A DNA stretch of 64,000 nucleotides from Siphonodentalium dalli (lineage: Eukaryota; Mollusca; Scaphopoda; Gadilida; Siphonodentaliidae), in the NCBI GenBank assembly GCA_032622095.1, contig CP136063.1, positions 35,504,106-35,568,105 on the forward strand. Direction: 5' to 3'. Below the pieces are notes generated by a model that worked only from the letters and a program-made list of their open reading frames with translations, had not been told where the DNA came from and did no database searches. Below, in pieces: positions 22,471 through 34,615 of the stretch (within the stretch, counting starts at the first letter, position 1; the number at the start of each line of letters is the position of its first letter). Both the position numbers and the translations under genes were made by a program.

Positions 22471-23236
22471 GGTAGATCCATTTGATCTATGTGTCATGGC
22501 TTACGCCATCAAAGATCCATGGCGTGCGTCTAACAACATAGGCGGCTATAATTCCTATAAAAGTAACAATTAGGACCAACGCATATGTATTTATCAACTA
22601 AATACAAATACAAGTGTGAAACCATCCACTCACCTACGTGTCAGTTATCCTTAAAATCAGACAGATAACAGAACGTAAACACTGACATGTCGTGTGTTCG
22701 TCGACCATTGCATGTGACCCGTAATTTCATGAATCCCCCTGTGAGTTCCCCGTGCGCACGGCAAGGTAATCACATGCGTTCACATTGAGTGTACAATTCA
22801 GGTTGCCCTGATACAATTCAAGTTGAGGGGAACTACAATCTGCGCATGCGTGTAGTTTTTACAAATTACCAACTCCAATTTGTTACACATGCGTACTGTT
22901 AACATCCTGGTACAGTAATGCGAGTTGCAGAATCATGTTTGCCATGCACGAGACGCACGTAGTCATGTGATATGTTAGCTCCTCCTGCTTCGGCCATTTA
23001 ACCACGTTTTGTCAACATGTTTTCCGACTGGATTTTTGGATTAAATTATTACGGAATTATACACACGTTCTGGTAGGTGTCAGAGCTAATATATATTGCA
23101 ATATTGTTAACATTAATGACTATGTTAGTTGATTTGTAAAATTAAGTGTATTTAAAAAAATTAAATAACCGTCTAAGCTGATGCGCCGCCGCGGTCAGAC
23201 CTGGATGGCCTTAGCCATATTACCAGGTCTGGTCAG
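22471..23236. mobile_element. hAT-like insertion in the ZNF-3 leader exon
   Basis: ZNF-2 reads 'gagacgggagaggag' without a break. In ZNF-3 the left piece ends GGAGACGG near 22474, and GGAGACGG recurs at about 23240 before 'gagaggag'. This is an 8-bp duplication around about 765 bp. Both ends start TAG when read inward (TAGATCCATTTGATC and TAGTCTGACCAGACC) and both then carry ATGGCTTACGCCATC / ATGGCTAAGGCCATC, so the subtermini match. An 8-bp duplication is typical of hAT elements. No transposase is present. Its effect is to cut the first codons (MYGSIEPSAL) from the zinc-finger frame. Confidence 0.75.
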
Positions 23237-23239
23237 ACT

Positions 23240-24637
23240 ATGGAGACGGGAGAGGAGAAAAACACACCTGAGAGTAGGCCTACTTCTCAAACACAATTGG
23301 ATTCGTTTAGCCGGTCGTACAATGGCACGAAGCAAATGGATGTTCCTTCCTATCAGTGCGATATTTGTTTGAAATCTTACACCACATCTAAAACTTTGCT
23401 GTCACATAAGAAAATCCACGCGGGAGATCGCCCGTATCAATGCGATGTGTGCGAGAAATCATTTACTCAGTGTGGTGGCCTGACGACCCATAAGATGATC
23501 CACGCGGGTGATCGTCCGCACCAATCTGATGTGTGCGAGAAATCATTTACTCAGTCAAGATACCTGACGACCCATAAGAGGATCCACGCGGGTGATCGGC
23601 CGTATCAATGTGATGTGTGCGAGAAAACATTTACTCAGTCGAGATACCTGACGACCCATAAGAGGATCCACGCGGGTGATCGGTCGTATCAATGTGATGT
23701 GTGCGAGAAATCATTCACTCAGTCGAGATACCTGACGAAACATAAGAAGAATCACATGGGAGTTCGCCCGTATCAATGTGACGTGTGCGAGAAATCATTT
23801 ACTGAGTCGAGTTATCTGACTTCACATAAGAGGATGCACACGGGGGATCGGCCGTATCATTGTGATATGTGCGAAAAATCATATTCTTGGTCGAGTGACC
23901 TGACTTCGCATAAGAGAATCCACACAGGGGATCGCCCGTATCAATGTGATGTGTGCGAGAAATCATTTACTCGGTCGAGTGACCTGACTTCACATAAGAG
24001 AATCCACACAGGTGATCGCCCGTATCAATGTGATGTGTGCGAGAAATCATTTACTGCGTTTGGTCACCTAACTTCACATAAGAGAATACACGCGGGTGTT
24101 CGCCCGTATCAATGTGATACGTGCGAGAAATCATTTACTAACTCGAGTGATCTGAATCAACATAAGAGGATTCACACGGGTGCTCGTCCGTATCAATGTG
24201 ATGTGTGCGAGAAATCATTTACTCATGCGACTCATCTGATGATACATAAGAGGATCCACACTGGGGATCGCCCGTATCAGTGTGATTTGTGCGAGAAATC
24301 ATTTACTTATTCGGGTGCCCTGAAGACCCATAATAAGATCCATACCGGAGATCGCCCATATCAGTGCGATTTGTGCGAAAAATCATTTATTCAGTCGAGT
24401 AACCTGGCTACACATAAGAGGATCCACACGGGGGATCGCCCATATAAATGTGATGTGTGCGAGAAATCATTTAGTAGTTTCCAAAACCTCACTACACATA
24501 AGAGGATCCACACTGGGGATCGCCCGTATCAATGTGATGTGTGTGAGAAATCATTTACTCAGGCGAGTCACCTGTTTTCACATAAGAGGATCCACAGGGG
24601 TGATAGGAAGACAGTAGGGGTGATAAGAAGACAGTAG
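23240..24637 (+). CDS. ZNF-3: poly-C2H2 zinc-finger protein, 15 fingers
   Basis: A 465-residue open frame, probable nuclear nucleic-acid binding protein. After a leader of about 36 residues (METGEEKN...), 15 fingers with TGDRPYQCDVCEKSFT-type repeats run to residue about 452. Finger 3 has lost its first Cys (HQSDVC); all others keep the C2H2 set. Fingers differ mainly at helix positions -1, 2, 3 and 6 (for example RSSD, AFGH, NSSD, HATH, SFQN) on an otherwise near-constant frame. The start at 23240 is the first ATG after the hAT-like insertion; the ancestral start at 22438 is separated by that insertion. Whether the shorter start is used, or the insertion is spliced out, cannot be told. No effector domain is visible. 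Closest relative in the window is ZNF-2. Confidence 0.85.
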   Translation: METGEEKNTPESRPTSQTQLDSFSRSYNGTKQMDVPSYQCDICLKSYTTSKTLLSHKKIHAGDRPYQCDVCEKSFTQCGGLTTHKMIHAGDRPHQSDVCEKSFTQSRYLTTHKRIHAGDRPYQCDVCEKTFTQSRYLTTHKRIHAGDRSYQCDVCEKSFTQSRYLTKHKKNHMGVRPYQCDVCEKSFTESSYLTSHKRMHTGDRPYHCDMCEKSYSWSSDLTSHKRIHTGDRPYQCDVCEKSFTRSSDLTSHKRIHTGDRPYQCDVCEKSFTAFGHLTSHKRIHAGVRPYQCDTCEKSFTNSSDLNQHKRIHTGARPYQCDVCEKSFTHATHLMIHKRIHTGDRPYQCDLCEKSFTYSGALKTHNKIHTGDRPYQCDLCEKSFIQSSNLATHKRIHTGDRPYKCDVCEKSFSSFQNLTTHKRIHTGDRPYQCDVCEKSFTQASHLFSHKRIHRGDRKTVGVIRRQ

Positions 24638-25374
24638 GGGTGATATGAAGACAACCAGCCATGACTATATCACCCTAGCAATATACATGCATAGTCTATT
24701 AATATTATATTTATTTGTAATTGTACTTTCCATGTGTGTATATTGTAAAAACAGTTATTCTATCCTACCGGTATGTAATTTGTGCGAGAAAGCATTTAAT
24801 GACTCGAATCATCTAGTCCAGCAGGATTGGGGTGTGCCCCAGGGGGGGGGGGGGTGAAAACAAAATTCTGGCACGTATGCCGGGGTGGGTGGGTGGTCAA
24901 AGCCACCAACAAGCAATTTTTTCCGCAACTAAAAAAAAACTTTCCTGCTTGTTTTTTTAGTGTTTTGGCAATGCGTTGGGCGTCAAAACCACTTTGAATG
25001 AGAGAAATAATGTAATTCTAACTGGCAAACTGACTGCAGACAGTTATCCAGTTGTATTTTTTATAAATGGGTGTTAGTCCATGGGAAATTCGAACGTGAT
25101 CCTGCATGAGCGATTTTTAAAAAGCAAAGTCTGCCTTTTGATGTTAAACCGAGCTAATCAAATATACACACTTGGTAATAAAATATACTGACAGTAGACT
25201 TATTCAGTTTTGTATTACAGGAGGGTGCAGCTGATAAGTTCTATCTTATACACTGAACAGCACTAAGGGAATTGTCATATAAACAACAACCATTCTCATA
25301 ACAAAATTATCTTGTTTTAGCATAATCTGCATATAAAACAAACACAAATAACATTTAGCATAAAGGTATAAAAA
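24638..25374. other. ZNF-3 3' flank, no gene seen
   Basis: It contains the ZNF tail text 'taatttgtgcgagaaagcatttaatgact' (24774-24805), also present after ZNF-2, then a G tract at 24842-24854 and AT-rich sequence. Nothing else is recognised. Confidence 0.5.
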
Positions 25375-25879
25375 GTCCAGCAGAACTGGGGTTCAACCCA
25401 AAATTCTCTGTTAAAGTTTTTATCTCTGTTGATAATGTAGATGTGGATGTGTAACCTTTGGGGAACTTTTTTTATTCAAGATGGCCGCTGAGTGCCCAAA
25501 AGTCTTAAATAGTGTGTATACCTTGACCATGTCAGCGGCAATTCCGTATCAATACCATCATATATGGCAGAAGAAATACGATACGATGTATGCATTGACA
25601 TGCTGTGACAAATGACATAAACTGGACAAAATCGACAATTAAATACTCAAGATGGCTGCCAAAATGGCCGCTCTCATAGCTTAAATCATATCTGTTGCAA
25701 GACTATCAAGAGAGTGCTTCCAACATATATAATTTTCGCTTTATTTTGTAACAACATGTCATTGGGACAGAAACAAAATAATTATTATGACATATGTACA
25801 TCAGCATTGGTGTATTGCATAAAGAATGTACCTAGAATAGTCAGTGTATGTCACCAGTATCTTCCTCGTCATGTCGATG

Positions 25880-27437
25880 TGTCAGCTCGTTTATACACCG
25901 ACTGTTCCCCTCTCACGAACAGAACGCCGTGCAAGTTAAACCCGCACGCCTACAGCCACAACGTTTGGTCATGCAAAGACATTTTAAGCACAACAACATC
26001 TAATGAGTTTTAGTATAGTCTTAGGAGCTAGTGGTTTCCGAGTTGGGACAACGGTTGGGTCGAGTGACCCGTTCTCTCTCGACCAGCCGTAATCAGTTGG
26101 ATTTAGGTAAGCAGGTGTGTCATCAAGCGCATGTATCCATACACATACTTGTAAGTGGGTGCGTTTAATATTTATCCATATTACAGCATCGTCGGTTGGA
26201 GGTAGATGTTTCAGTTTTGGCGCTTCCGTCGAGCATCTGTGCTTGATTGGCAATTTGGTTGTCCATAGCGACCCAAAAATTGAAACGGACGGCACACCAA
26301 TGTATGTTAGATTGCGACTTCCAACTTTGAGAATGTTAAGGGCAGTACATTTGCCTATACCATGTAGAGCCGCGACAGTGTCACATCATGTGGGTCCATG
26401 CATTGCTAAAGGTCACGAGCGATATTCATGAGAACTTTGGGCGTTTCATTGATGTTTATTGTGTTCCGCCCCTTTGCCAGTGCTACCACCAGTACATGGC
26501 CGGATAAATCACCGTGATAAAGGAAATGGAGTAGCATTACAAATATGTCGGTGCCATTTGCTACAACCAACGATGTTTGGGCTGCTACTCTCGCAACCTG
26601 CTGAACAATAAGAGTATCTCCTTCATGGGTCGATCGGAGATCACGCCCATAGATACATATGCCCTTATTATTCGCTATAGGAATCGGATCCTTTCCCGTT
26701 ACTAAGGCTGAAAGGGTCACTCTCACCAAAAAAGTGCTGAAGGGTACACAGGATTTGAAAACGTGCTGAAGGGTACACAGTGTTTGTGATCGCCACTAAC
26801 ACCGTTACTTAAACTGTGTTTCTGAAAGTCTGGCGCCCATTAGCAGTTTGTTTTCAGTTCATTTTAATGTTCATTGGAATGTAAACAATTATTCTCTTAG
26901 AGAAATCATGGCAGATACGAAAACTAAACGTCATTTAGAATGACATTTCAAATCCTGTGTACCCTTCAACACATTTTCAAATCCTGTGTACCCTTCAGCC
27001 CTTTTTTGGTGAGAGTGACCCCTTCAGCGTTACTAAGTCGTTTATTTGTATTGGCAAAACATTCCTCCTTGTGCACCTGGAGATCATTAACAATCATGTC
27101 AATAAGCTGTGTTCTGTTGTCACTCACTGTCAGGATAACTTCTTGTGAGGATAACCTCGTGTTTTGCTTGATTTTGCTTGATGTGGAGACTCTGCTAGCC
27201 CCTTTATCTCGGGCTAATCGCGTCGATTCTTTGATGCTGAGTTTATTATACCTATCGAATATCAAGTATACATCTGTTTTCTATGTCAGTGTTGCAAGTA
27301 TATAAGCCGAAATTCATCAAGGAAATCTTGCACTACCCCAAGCGATGGCCATCGTACTGTCCATAATATTGCACAGCCGTCTAGGAAGGTTGCATGGCTG
27401 ACATCGCCCTTTGGTACGAGACCGTCTACTCGTCTAC
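25880..27437 (-). pseudogene. Academ-like protein, nuclease-like and Cys-rich C-terminal part (copy A)
   Basis: Minus strand, in order: VSHATFLDGCAILWTVRWPS and VVQDFLDEF near 27340; TDVYLIFDRY (27275) followed by SIKESTRLARDKGASRV; LRSTHEGDTLIVQQ and GTDIFVMLLHF (26640-26530); LPPTDDAVIW…HLQVCVW…YGWSRE (26200-26080); then LIRCCCA and, beyond a frame change, CMTKRCGCRRAGLTCT near 25930. The acidic pattern HE.D…D.D resembles the catalytic acids of FEN/XPG-type nucleases, and the Cys-rich tail fits a zinc-binding domain. Stops and frameshifts (for example TAG before KTDVYLIF) mark it as dead. Confidence 0.7.
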
Positions 27438-27823
27438 TTTTTTACCCTGTGCCAATGCATTCTCTTATATATGCGAGTCGACCATAGGTCGCCTCGCATA
27501 TATAAGAGAATGCATTGGCCTAACAAGTTTTTACAATTTTAATAATTTTGTCTTGTATTCTTTAACAATTTTATAATTTCACCCATATACAGAGCCCCAG
27601 ACAAACATGAGCAGACGACACTCTTCTATATGCTTCTATATATGTGTGGGGCTCCCTGCAGGGTAATGGATGTTTTTTTTATTTTATGTCCTAAAAATTG
27701 TAAGAAACATTTATTTTAAAAAATTATAAAAAAATGTTAGGCCACTGCATTCTCTTATATATGCGAGGCGACTTATGGTCGACTCGCATATATAAGAGAA
27801 TGCATTGGCACAGGGTAAAAAAA
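27438..27823. mobile_element. Palindromic MITE with nested hairpins
   Basis: The two arms (27438-27530 and 27735-27823) are inverted copies starting TTTTTTACCCTGTGCCAATG. Each arm itself contains a palindrome, GCATTCTCTTATATATGCGA, a spacer of about 16 bp with GTCGACC, and the reverse complement. The whole can fold as two hairpins or one long cruciform. It interrupts the Academ-like gene. A worn relative lies at 55719-55827. Confidence 0.85.
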
Positions 27824-28009
27824 TCCCTTTGCAGCGCATTCTTCAGGTTTCCTTCCTATATCCGTTAGACTCAAACATTGAAGGTGGATAGGGCGATAGC
27901 TCATACGAAAGGATTTCATCAATATCCAAGCTCATCGTACTATTCTTTAACCCCATTGTTCTCGCATAAATCACTTCCGTGTCAAAAATGCGTACCTTGC
28001 CAATGTTTA
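27821..28009 (-). pseudogene. Academ-like protein, middle part (copy A)
   Basis: Minus strand: VRIFDTEVIYARTMGL, then LDIDEILSYELSPYPPSMF, matching the family's 'FDTnlIYsRvigl…dvLshELaPvPtSmF' segment. It continues the reading from 33483 across the tandem array and is cut by the palindromic MITE at 27820. Confidence 0.7.
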
Positions 28010-31000
28010 TATGTATTGTTTAATACCATTAGATGTATGCATAATATCGGAAACTCAAACTCCGCGTGCAACATATGTTTAAATTAAAAAAGAATATGGA
28101 CGCATTTTATTATATTATTAATCTGTCCGTCTGTCGGTCTGTCCATCCATATACTCGATTTTGACTTATGGATAATAACTTTATAAAGTATCAACTGGAT
28201 AACATGTAATTTTGGTATTTGGGTATACTATATACAGAGACAGGTCGGGTTCATATTCTGGGACCGCTAGCCAACTTCGACCATATATAGCTATGGCCCC
28301 CTTTTTGTTGGTATTCTCTCCCTTGTTCATCTCCCTATGAGGTGTTTGGTGGGTTCAACTTAATTGGCTGGAATTTAGTCTGGAAATTGACTGGACTAAT
28401 AAACGGGTAAAGTTAGGATTTGGAATGCGCCCGACCAATTTTAACATGAGTTATACACGTTGTTGATTCGGTTCCGGCGATTATGCCACATCATGGATAA
28501 AGAGCGTCTGCGTTTTTCGTTGGGTTTTATACGAGAATATGATAAAGAGCGATTAATCCAAGGTAGTCTAGACTGGTATATTCTATGTTTTTGTTACTCT
28601 TATCATGACATTTGTAAACTGCCGCAAGGCATACTGCTCTGGATACCATTAGTGATGTTACACTACCGGAATCCAAGACAGGGGTGCCTCTACTGTGGAA
28701 CCGGGATACGAGCATCCCTCTGCTCATATGTTATGGGTATCACAAAACTAATATGATATGGAACTCGGTGTTCCTGGTCACCCGCTTTAGAGGAGTCTTT
28801 TGATCATTAGACGTTTGACAGTTTAACAATGACTCAGTTTATAGGGACAACCTTACATTATATTTAGTTATATTAAAGTTTGAGTTTGACTACTTTTTAT
28901 GGTTTGATTTCCTTTGTTTCACCTAGATATACCTTGGGCTGCAATACATTGATTTAATTAAACAATCCCTGCCACTGTAAACACTGTTCCTTTTCTGGAT
29001 ACTAAATCATTATAGATAACTAACTTGGCAGGTTTGTGGTTAACAGCACATATCAACGACGTCGCGCGCGATTACGTCATATGACTCATCAACGTTATTT
29101 CCCCAAAACAACCTCTGCTGCAATACAACGGAGTGGGGTTCCATTTTGCCTGTGATACATTCAGACATTTTTTGGTTTTCTTTCTGGAAGTGGTGGCTGT
29201 CTATTCGCTACCATATGTGTTATATATGCTTCGGACAATGGATAACACTTCGACCATGTAAATCAACAAATTAAGGTAACTTTTTTTCATTCTACTTGAC
29301 AGCTCGATTCCTATAAATTCAATATTGTTAACTTTATCTGAACTCGGATTACTCCCAAGAACTGTTTCTAAAAAATTGCTATTCAGATGAACAAATCCAA
29401 CCTATATCCAGGGAGGAACAAAAATTAACAATTACAAACTTACATATTATTATACCGGTACGCGACATACAGGTTTATACTGTACGTTTTTTTGGTGCAC
29501 CATCGCGCGCGATCAATCGTTTGAAAATCTACGTGTGCTTGATTACGAGGTTACTCTGGCCCATTTTCAGCTGGGGTGTAGTTCGGTAATTCTGAACTGC
29601 ACGGTTCTTTCTCTAGTGATCATATTAGGTCGGGAGCATTAGAACCGAAACCACAAACAAACGTTCTGTAATTGAAGTTCGTTTAAACTAGAGATGCTCT
29701 CTTGATAACCCATGCTGTTTATTATTTTCTGATTCCCAACATTCTAAAGACCATTTTCGGCTTGATCGTAGTAAACATTTTCCAAATTATATAATTTAAT
29801 GTTTCCTCCATGTTATCAAGCTACGCTGATAATCAAACATAGGCTAAATCACGATATTGTTTAAGATCTATAACCTATTAGTAGTATATAATTGTAGAGA
29901 ATACATTAATTATATATACATTGAATATAAAGGAAACCCATTGATAAAGAGCGTTGTGTTGTGTTATTTAATGTGTATATGTATATATAGACATACTAAA
30001 TTAAGTCCCTCCTATATATAAACACTTATATTTTATCCTGGGTCTATCCCCATATAACAATGTATGCAAACGGTTCTTAATCCTTTAAATGCTATGTTTC
30101 AATAACAGGTATAGTATATTGGCTATCCTCCCTATATGAACAACGGTACCTCCGATGACAAGATAACAAAACAACCTTGCCACGATAGTGTGAGTAATCA
30201 ACAACGCAATGTTTACCTCTTGTAACAGTGTAGTTACTTTCTGATAATTGGCTCCATAATCATACAATACCACCCAAAAAGCGGTTTTCGACGGTTTATA
30301 TTCAAATTATGTATATTAAGCTTGATTGTTACGATTATCTGGAATTTCCAACCTAGCATGCATGCATAACAAGTGTATGTATTGTTTAATACCATTAGAT
30401 GTATGCATAATATCGGAAACTCAAACTCCGCGTGCAACATATGTTTAAATTAAAAAAGAATATGGACGCATTTTATTATATTATTAATCTGTCCGTCTGT
30501 CGGTCTGTCCATCCATATACTCGATTTTGACTTATGGATAATAACTTTATAAAGTATCAACTGGATAACATGTAATTTTGGTATTTGGGTATACTATATA
30601 CAGAGACAGGTCGGGTTCATATTCTGGGACCGCTAGCCAACTTCGACCATATATAGCTATGGCCCCCTTTTTGTTGGTATTCTCTCCCTTGTTCATCTCC
30701 CTATGAGGTGTTTGGTGGGTTCAACTTAATTGGCTGGAATTTAGTCTGGAAATTGACTGGACTAATAAACGGGTAAAGTTAGGATTTGGAATGCGCCCGA
30801 CCAATTTTAACATGAGTTATACACGTTGTTGATTCGGTTCCGGCGATTATGCCACATCATGGATAAAGAGCGTCTGCGTTTTTCGTTGGGTTTTATACGA
30901 GAATATGATAAAGAGCGATTAATCCAAGGTAGTCTAGACTGGTATATTCTATGTTTTTGTTACTCTTATCATGACATTTGTAAACTGCCGCAAGGCATAC

Positions 31001-33482
31001 TGCTCTGGATACCATTAGTGATGTTACACTACCGGAATCCAAGACAGGGGTGCCTCTACTGTGGAACCGGGATACGAGCATCCCTCTGCTCATATGTTAT
31101 GGGTATCACAAAACTAATATGATATGGAACTCGGTGTTCCTGGTCACCCGCTTTAGAGGAGTCTTTTGATCATTAGACGTTTGACAGTTTAACAATGACT
31201 CAGTTTATAGGGACAACCTTACATTATATTTAGTTATATTAAAGTTTGAGTTTGACTACTTTTTATGGTTTGATTTCCTTTGTTTCACCTAGATATACCT
31301 TGGGCTGCAATACATTGATTTAATTAAACAATCCCTGCCACTGTAAACACTGTTCCTTTTCTGGATACTAAATCATTATAGATAACTAACTTGGCAGGTT
31401 TGTGGTTAACAGCACATATCAACGACGTCGCGCGCGATTACGTCATATGACTCATCAACGTTATTTCCCCAAAACAACCTCTGCTGCAATACAACGGAGT
31501 GGGGTTCCATTTTGCCTGTGATACATTCAGACATTTTTTGGTTTTCTTTCTGGAAGTGGTGGCTGTCTATTCGCTACCATATGTGTTATATATGCTTCGG
31601 ACAATGGATAACACTTCGACCATGTAAATCAACAAATTAAGGTAACTTTATTTCATTCTACTTGACAGCTCGATTCCTATAAATTCAATATTGTTAACTT
31701 TATCTGAACTCGGATTACTCCCAAGAACTGTTTCTAAAAAATTGCTATTCAGATGAACAAATCCAACCTATATCCAGGGAGGAACAAAAATTAACAATTA
31801 CAAACTTACATATTATTATACCGGTACGCGACATACAGGTTTATACTGTACGTTTTTTTGGTGCACCATCGCGCGCGATCAATCGTTTGAAAATCTACGT
31901 GTGCTTGATTACGAGGTTACTCTGGCCCATTTTCAGCTGGGGTGTAGTTCGGTAATTCTGAACTGCACGGTTCTTTCTCTAGTGATCATATTAGGTCGGG
32001 AGCATTAGAACCGAAACCACAAACAAACGTTCTGTAATTGAAGTTCGTTTAAACTAGAGATGCTCTCTTGATAACCCATGCTGTTTATTATTTTCTGATT
32101 CCCAACATTCTAAAGACCATTTTCGGCTTGATCGTAGTAAACATTTTCCAAATTATATAATTTAATGTTTCCTCCATGTTATCAAGCTACGCTGATAATC
32201 AAACATAGGCTAAATCACGATATTGTTTAAGATCTATAACCTATTAGTAGTATATAATTGTAGAGAATACATTAATTATATATACATTGAATATAAAGGA
32301 AACCCATTGATAAAGAGCGTTGTGTTGTGTTATTTAATGTGTATATGTATATATAGACATACTAAATTAAGTCCCTCCTATATATAAACACTTATATTTT
32401 ATCCTGGGTCTATCCCCATATAACAATGTATGCAAACGGTTCTTAATCCTTTAAATGCTATGTTTCAATAACAGGTATAGTATATTGGCTATCCTCCCTA
32501 TATGAACAACGGTACCTCCGATGACAAGATAACAAAACAACCTTGCCACGATAGTGTGAGTAATCAACAACGCAATGTTTACCTCTTGTAACAGTGTAGT
32601 TACTTTCTGATAATTGGCTCCATAATCATACAATACCACCCAAAAAGCGGTTTTCGACGGTTTATATTCAAATTATGTATATTAAGCTTGATTGTTACGA
32701 TTATCTGGAATTTCCAACCTAGCATGCATGCATAACAAGTGTATGTATTGTTTAATACCATTAGATGTATGCATAATATCGGAAACTCAAACTCCGCGTG
32801 CAACATATGTTTAAATTAAAAAAGAATATGGACGCATTTTATTATATTATTAATCTGTCCGTCTGTCGGTCTGTCCATCCATATACTCGATTTTGACTTA
32901 TGGATAATAACTTTATAAAGTATCAACTGGATAACATGTAATTTTGGTATTTGGGTATACTATATACAGAGACAGGTCGGGTTCATATTCTGGGACCGCT
33001 AGCCAACTTCGACCATATATAGCTATGGCCCCCTTTTTGTTGGTATTCTCTCCCTTGTTCATCTCCCTATGAGGTGTTTGGTGGGTTCAACTTAATTGGC
33101 TGGAATTTAGTCTGGAAATTGACTGGACTAATAAACGGGTAAAGTTAGGATTTGGAATGCGCCCGACCAATTTTAACATGAGTTATACACGTTGTTGATT
33201 CGGTTCCGGCGATTATGCCACATCATGGATAAAGAGCGTCTGCGTTTTTCGTTGGGTTTTATACGAGAATATGATAAAGAGCGATTAATCCAAGGTAGTC
33301 TAGACTGGTATATTCTATGTTTTTGTTACTCTTATCATGACATTTGTAAACTGCCGCAAGGCATACTGCTCTGGATACCATTAGTGATGTTACACTACCG
33401 GAATCCAAGACAGGGGTGCCTCTACTGTGGAACCGGGATACGAGCATCCCTCTGCTCATATGTTATGGGTATCACAAAACTA
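28010..33482. repeat. 2366-bp tandem duplication, 2.3 units, inside the transposon gene
   Basis: Unit 1 is 28010-30375, unit 2 is 30376-32741 and a partial unit 3 is 32742-33482 (741 bp). The units look almost identical; I noticed one difference, a T/A in 'ggtaactttttttcattc' (29280s) versus 'ggtaactttatttcattc' (31650s). Each unit has a 98-residue open frame (28460, 30826 and 33192, plus strand) and two minus frames that I do not recognise; they repeat because the DNA repeats. The array sits between two parts of one minus-strand gene (33483 and 28009), so it is an insertion that later duplicated, or was inserted as a tandem. Confidence 0.9.
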
Positions 33483-34000
33483 GTACTAGCTGTTGTAGTT
33501 GTTTTCACGTTCCGGATTATTGTCTTATGGAAACTGGACGGCCAACCTTTTTCGAAATTTATCATCTGGTCTCGTCCAAGTTCCATGGCCTTATCTACAT
33601 TGACGGAGGACTTGTCCGGACTCCACATTGGCGATCTCTTGTGGATGCTGCCCCGGATCAAGTGGGTCAATGCACAGCTCCAGCTTATGTTTTAGTGAAT
33701 CTCGATCAGCCTTGTCAAACTTTATTCTCGAACTTGATACTACTTTATGACATGTCTGAGTGCATTCGCCTCCCTTCTCTCGCATACAATCCAAATCGTA
33801 TATCAGGCAATTGCATGTATTCAAACTGTATTCCCATGTGCGAACACTCTCTGGTTTCAGTGTGATGGCGATTATACCTGAGCGTCCATGACCAACCGCA
33901 TGGAGGTGGTCTCAATCGCCATTAAAAATGCCACTGTTGTGGTGCATAGTATGCTAACCCTTCACGAATGGCGCCTGAACATCATCAGGTAGTGATTCCA
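33483..34000 (-). pseudogene. Academ-like protein, N-terminal/central part (copy A)
   Basis: Minus strand. GRSGIIAITLKPESVRTW near 33870, then a His/Cys-poor stretch, then SRIKFDKADRDSLKHKLELC, IDPLDPGQHPQEI, SVNVDKAMELGRDQM and GWPSSFHKTI near 33540. These are the order and spacing I know from a large unnamed family common in molluscs, cnidarians and lancelets (…CIDPLDP…VNVDKA…FHkti…). The frame shifts twice. It stops where the 2366-bp tandem array begins at 33482. Confidence 0.65.
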
Positions 34001-34615
34001 TTGACCGCAGGTAATATAGTGCATATCTGACACAATGAGTGTATCCAGCTGCGAAGAAAAGAGGAATCATATCTTCAACGGTGTCTAGATGGAGGGCCAC
34101 ACCGGCATTTTCAGTGCACTTTTCGTTGCTATTGCAAGCTTCTTTGTAACGAAATTTGAATAAGCATTACGACATATTTGACCTACTTTTGTTGTACATG
34201 CACATGCGAACACGTAACACGACGTATCATATTGGGTGTCACCATTGAGTCTTTTTTTCGAAAGTGTATATTTTCGTAACATAAAAGTGTAGATTGTATG
34301 ACGGCCATTTTGTATAATCCTATAAAAGTAAGATGTTAACACTTTTGTGATCTGGTGTGTACATATGCACATAAACCAACGTTCTGACGTGATTTCCAAC
34401 TACTGCTTCTGAATAAAACATGATCACACCCATATGGCCATATGTCGTTTTGGTTAGGTTGTTGCAATCTTGAATATTTAATTTTCCCCAAGGGTTACAA
34501 GAGCACATCAACCGGAAAACATTTGCGGAGATACTACTAATGAATTATCTGCCGAGAAAAAAACTTTAACAGAGAATTTTGGGTTAGGGCAAAATCCGGT
34601 ACTTGGCTGCTAGAC

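Larger units (their letters stand above)
25375..34615 (-). mobile_element. Academ-like TIR DNA transposon (copy A), disrupted
   Basis: The ends are inverted repeats. Left, from about 25375, reads 'aagtccagcagaactgg', then AACCCAAAATTCTCTGTTAA, later 'gtgtaacctttggggaac' and 'tattcaagatggc'. Right, reversed from about 34615, reads 'aagtctagcagccaagtacc', AACCCAAAATTCTCTGTTAA, then 'tgtaacccttgggg' and 'atattcaagattgc'. Between them a minus-strand gene runs from about 34000 to 25880, broken by a palindromic MITE and a tandem array. The precise ends and target duplication are not clear. The superfamily call is my recollection that Academ elements carry an XPG-like nuclease and a Cys-rich zinc-binding domain; I could not verify it. 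Confidence 0.7.

Noticed and set aside
22471-23236. Intron in ZNF-3
   Set aside because: No GT-AG pair reproduces the uninterrupted ZNF-2 sequence, whereas an 8-bp GGAGACGG duplication and matching ends fit an insertion. cDNA could still change this.
28460-31122. 98-residue conserved protein (MLIRFRRLCHIMDK...) in three copies
   Set aside because: Conservation only reflects the near-identical 2366-bp DNA repeat; no known domain and no evidence of selection.
28010-33482. Tandem Helitron
   Set aside because: The right junction CTAG followed by T looks Helitron-like, but the left end lacks TC after A, and the repeat units do not start or stop at such sites.
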